Below are positions 50,451 through 51,336 of a stretch of DNA of 51,336 nucleotides, piece after piece; the first letter of the stretch is position 1; every line of letters begins with the position of its first letter. The position numbers were made by a program, and so were the translations under genes. The stretch is from Pseudomonadota bacterium (lineage in GTDB: Bacteria > Pseudomonadota > Alphaproteobacteria > Rhizobiales > Xanthobacteraceae): contig JAEXYA010000013.1 in NCBI GenBank assembly GCA_023451825.1, positions 1 through 51,336 on the forward strand, given 5' to 3'. Below the pieces are notes generated by a model that made no database searches, was not told the origin of the DNA, and was given only the letters and a program-made list of their open reading frames with translations.

Positions 50451-51336
50451 TTAGAAGTCCATGCCGCCCATGCCGCCGCCCGGAGGCATTGCGGGGCCGG
50501 CGTTCTTCTTCGGCAGTTCGGCGACCATGGCTTCGGTCGTGATCAGCAGCGACGCAACCGAGGCGGCGTTCTGGATCGCGGCGCGGACCACCTTGGTCGG
50601 GTCGATGATGCCCTTCTTGAGCATGTCGCCATAGGTGCCCGACTGCGAGTCGAAGCCGTGGGCGTAGGTCGCGTTCTCGAGCACCTTGCCGACGATCACC
50701 GAGCCATCTTCGCCTGCATTGACGGCGATCTGGCGGGCCGGAGCCGACAGGGCCTTGCGGACGATCTCGACGCCGGTCTTCTGGTCGTCGTTCTTGGTCT
50801 TGATGTTCTTCAGCTGCTCGGAGGCGCGGAGCAGAGCGACGCCGCCGCCAGGGACGATGCCTTCTTCAACGGCAGCGCGGGTCGCATGCATCGCGTCATC
50901 AACGCGGTCCTTGCGCTCCTTCACTTCGACTTCGGTCGCACCGCCGACGCGGATGACGGCAACGCCGCCAGCCAGCTTGGCGAGACGCTCCTGCAGCTTC
51001 TCACGGTCGTAGTCCGAAGTGGTTTCTTCGATCTGCGCCTTGATCTGCGCCACGCGTGCGTCGATGTCGGCCTTCTTGCCGGCGCCGTTGACGATGGTGG
51101 AGTTTTCCTTGTCGATCATCACCTTCTTGGCGCGGCCGAGCATCTGCAGGGTCACGTTTTCGAGCTTGATGCCGAGGTCTTCCGAGATCGCCTGGCCGCC
51201 GGTCAGGATCGCGATGTCCTGCAGCATGGCCTTGCGGCGATCGCCGAAGCCCGGAGCCTTGACGGCAGCAACCTTGAGGCCGCCACGCAGACGGTTGACG
51301 ACGAGGGTGGCGAGGGCTTCGCCTTCGACGTCTTCA
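50451..51336 (-). CDS. groEL: Chaperonin GroEL, 3' part
   Basis: The last 294 residues of GroEL; the gene continues beyond the window. The frame stays open to 51336 with EDVEGEALATLVVNRLRGGL, then KVAAVKAPGFGDRRKAMLQD, the conserved apical/intermediate region. The C-terminal equatorial domain includes IVPGGGVALLRASEQL and APARQIAVNAGEDGSVIVGK. It ends with a GGGMGGMDF tail, the usual glycine/methionine tail of class I chaperonins. Groups with several groEL copies are common among Bradyrhizobium relatives; which copy this is cannot be told. groES is not in the window. Confidence 0.98.
   Translation of the reverse strand, partial: EDVEGEALATLVVNRLRGGLKVAAVKAPGFGDRRKAMLQDIAILTGGQAISEDLGIKLENVTLQMLGRAKKVMIDKENSTIVNGAGKKADIDARVAQIKAQIEETTSDYDREKLQERLAKLAGGVAVIRVGGATEVEVKERKDRVDDAMHATRAAVEEGIVPGGGVALLRASEQLKNIKTKNDDQKTGVEIVRKALSAPARQIAVNAGEDGSVIVGKVLENATYAHGFDSQSGTYGDMLKKGIIDPTKVVRAAIQNAASVASLLITTEAMVAELPKKNAGPAMPPGGGMGGMDF

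Overview
The window is GC-rich DNA, densely coded on both strands, from an alphaproteobacterium. It most likely comes from the Nitrobacteraceae (Bradyrhizobium, Rhodopseudomonas, Afipia or Tardiphaga type). Pointers are the beta-ketoadipate (pca) genes, the Cox/XDH-type molybdo-hydroxylase cluster, branched-chain amino-acid ABC transporters, a Bug/TctC binding protein, a BcsS-like protein, a groEL ending in a GGM tail, and many short inverted repeats between genes. This assignment is inference; no rRNA or tRNA gene was seen that could settle it.

Layout. 1-3.4 kb: MOSC protein, purB, a small periplasmic protein and rpe, all on the minus strand. 3.6-8.5 kb: EF-hand protein, KTSC protein, outer-membrane beta-barrel, glycine-rich secreted protein, P1 (DmpA-type) peptidase and CcdA. 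8.6-16.3 kb: a livHMGF-livK branched-chain amino-acid uptake locus, with a translationally coupled pair of PstS-like binding proteins lying between livF and livK. 16.5-21.1 kb: a 52-residue Gln-rich ORF with its own terminator, a membrane protein, then pcaB-pcaD and pcaC separated by a Fic toxin/antitoxin-like pair. 21.3-28.2 kb: coxG, coxS, coxM, coxD, coxE, two XdhC-family genes and a MoeA/MobA fusion. This has the full accessory set of a molybdenum hydroxylase, but no large catalytic subunit (coxL). 28.3-34.4 kb: SDR with a divergent HTH regulator, DUF4189 protein, class III cyclase, BcsS-like protein, and the DUF72/DUF488 pair. 34.7-37.9 kb: two coupled glycosyltransferases and a short AraC-type regulator. 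38.0-40.9 kb: an ArsR-type regulator divergent from a NIPSNAP / alpha-beta hydrolase / ABM-monooxygenase operon. 40.9-48.7 kb: phhA, a Bug protein, DUF6886, DUF899, a DUF2778 L,D-transpeptidase-like protein, small secreted proteins and a Yip1-signal peptidase I fusion. 48.7-50.4 kb: a decayed HigBA-type toxin-antitoxin pair and a membrane-anchored Mrr-type nuclease, flanked by 36-bp near-identical direct repeats that contain terminator stem-loops. 50.45 kb to the end: the 3' part of groEL.

Strongest observations: (1) the cassette bounded by terminator repeats, carrying the Mrr nuclease and a higBA relic that ORF calling does not reveal; (2) a Cox cluster lacking coxL; (3) a Fic module splitting pca genes, with a terminator-like hairpin directly in front of the toxin start; (4) the ArsR/NIPSNAP/hydrolase/ABM operon with a perfect 16-bp palindrome in its divergent promoter region; (5) several families of intergenic inverted repeats, one of which appears to supply a start codon. 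All family names come from reading the sequence; no database search was run.
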